Virus record (IMG/VR): IMGVR_UViG_3300042938_001105
Coordinates: 1 to 54,210 of that record
Source of the DNA: a virus
Length of the DNA: 54,210 nt
Reading direction: 5' to 3' (one strand)
The translations under genes were made by a program, and so were the position numbers. This document shows positions 54,100-54,210 of the stretch, piece by piece. Each line of letters begins with the position of its first letter. Position 1 is the stretch's first letter. The notes under the pieces are model-generated. The model saw only the letters and a program-made list of their open reading frames with translations, was not told the origin of the DNA and did not search any database.

Positions 54100-54210
54100 T
54101 TACCAAATTTTTTGTTCTTTCATATAACCAAGAACACAAGTATATGAATCAGCCATATCAAAACATTCTTTTTTCAAAGTATTATTTCTTGTATATAACC
54201 AATTAATTTG
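54100..54210 (-). CDS. C-terminal end of a hypothetical protein cut by the window
   Basis: The last 36 codons of a minus-strand frame (QINWLYTRNNTLKKECFDMA ... GYMKEQKIW) reach a TAA at 54100-54102. The helical, aromatic composition looks coding. Too little remains to name it. Confidence 0.5.
   Translation of the reverse strand, partial: QINWLYTRNNTLKKECFDMADSYTCVLGYMKEQKIW

Noticed and set aside
1-54210. Integrase, attachment sites or insertion sequences
   Set aside because: I looked for recombinase motifs, terminal repeats and transposase genes and saw none; the window gives no evidence for integration.

Overview
The window is a stretch of a large, AT-rich double-stranded DNA phage genome. 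Phage origin is shown by a holin next to a GH19 endolysin, a primase with zinc finger and TOPRIM, a gp46/gp47 (Rad50/Mre11-like) pair, a phage-type sigma factor, three DNA methyltransferases, a tRNA array and a large set of small overlapping genes. The host is most likely a Bacteroidota bacterium, probably a flavobacterium. At least eight clear promoters have the form TTTG-N19/20-TANNTTTG, the primary-sigma promoter of that phylum. Several of them sit so close to the ATG that the mRNAs should be leaderless or nearly so. The phage sigma factor resembles the short Bacteroidota primary sigma. Almost all genes lie on the minus strand; the few plus-strand genes look like independently transcribed additions.

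Layout: 0-5.3 kb holds small early-type genes, among them a HAD phosphatase and a protein built from a strict 66-bp repeat/spacer array. 5.4-7.8 kb carries a secreted CAP-domain protein, a GAF-like membrane protein and the lysis genes. 7.9-11.7 kb holds ten tRNA or tRNA-like genes. Seven of the eight between 9.1 and 10.0 kb read as one structural-RNA operon with its own promoter, a hairpin leader and structured spacers; an HNH endonuclease follows. 10.3-17.5 kb is dominated by proteins with a shared N-terminal peptide. 18.7-19.65 kb is a GC-richer, gene-free block that looks like a roughly 950-nt structured RNA. 20-25.6 kb carries DUF192, DHH phosphoesterase, methyltransferase, DUF3310 and glutamine synthetase genes. 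25.7-36.7 kb has glutaredoxin, a PcfJ-like protein, Dam methylase, DnaJ and a histone H1-like protein. 36.7-42 kb again has shared-peptide proteins plus an amidase fold and membrane proteins. 42-45 kb holds the sigma factor and a nuclease/methyltransferase pair that looks like a restriction-modification system. 45.5-53.4 kb is replication and recombination (gp46, gp47, PD-(D/E)XK exonuclease, primase).

Two systems stand out. First, fifteen proteins of very different content (metalloprotease motif, DHH phosphoesterase, LysM plus membrane segments, EF-hand, leucine-rich repeat, Ig-like) begin with a common amphipathic peptide, most often ending in L/I-x-E. This is the cleavage rule of the T4 prohead protease and recalls the T4 capsid-targeting sequence. 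I infer that they form a cargo proteome packaged into the head and delivered with the DNA. Second, the 316-residue protein at 486-1436 is a repeat array with CRISPR-like geometry that is nevertheless an open reading frame: conserved 10-12-residue repeats alternate with unrelated 10-residue spacers. Starts were moved inward from the longest frame wherever a promoter, an ATGA overlap or the shared N-terminal peptide decided the matter.
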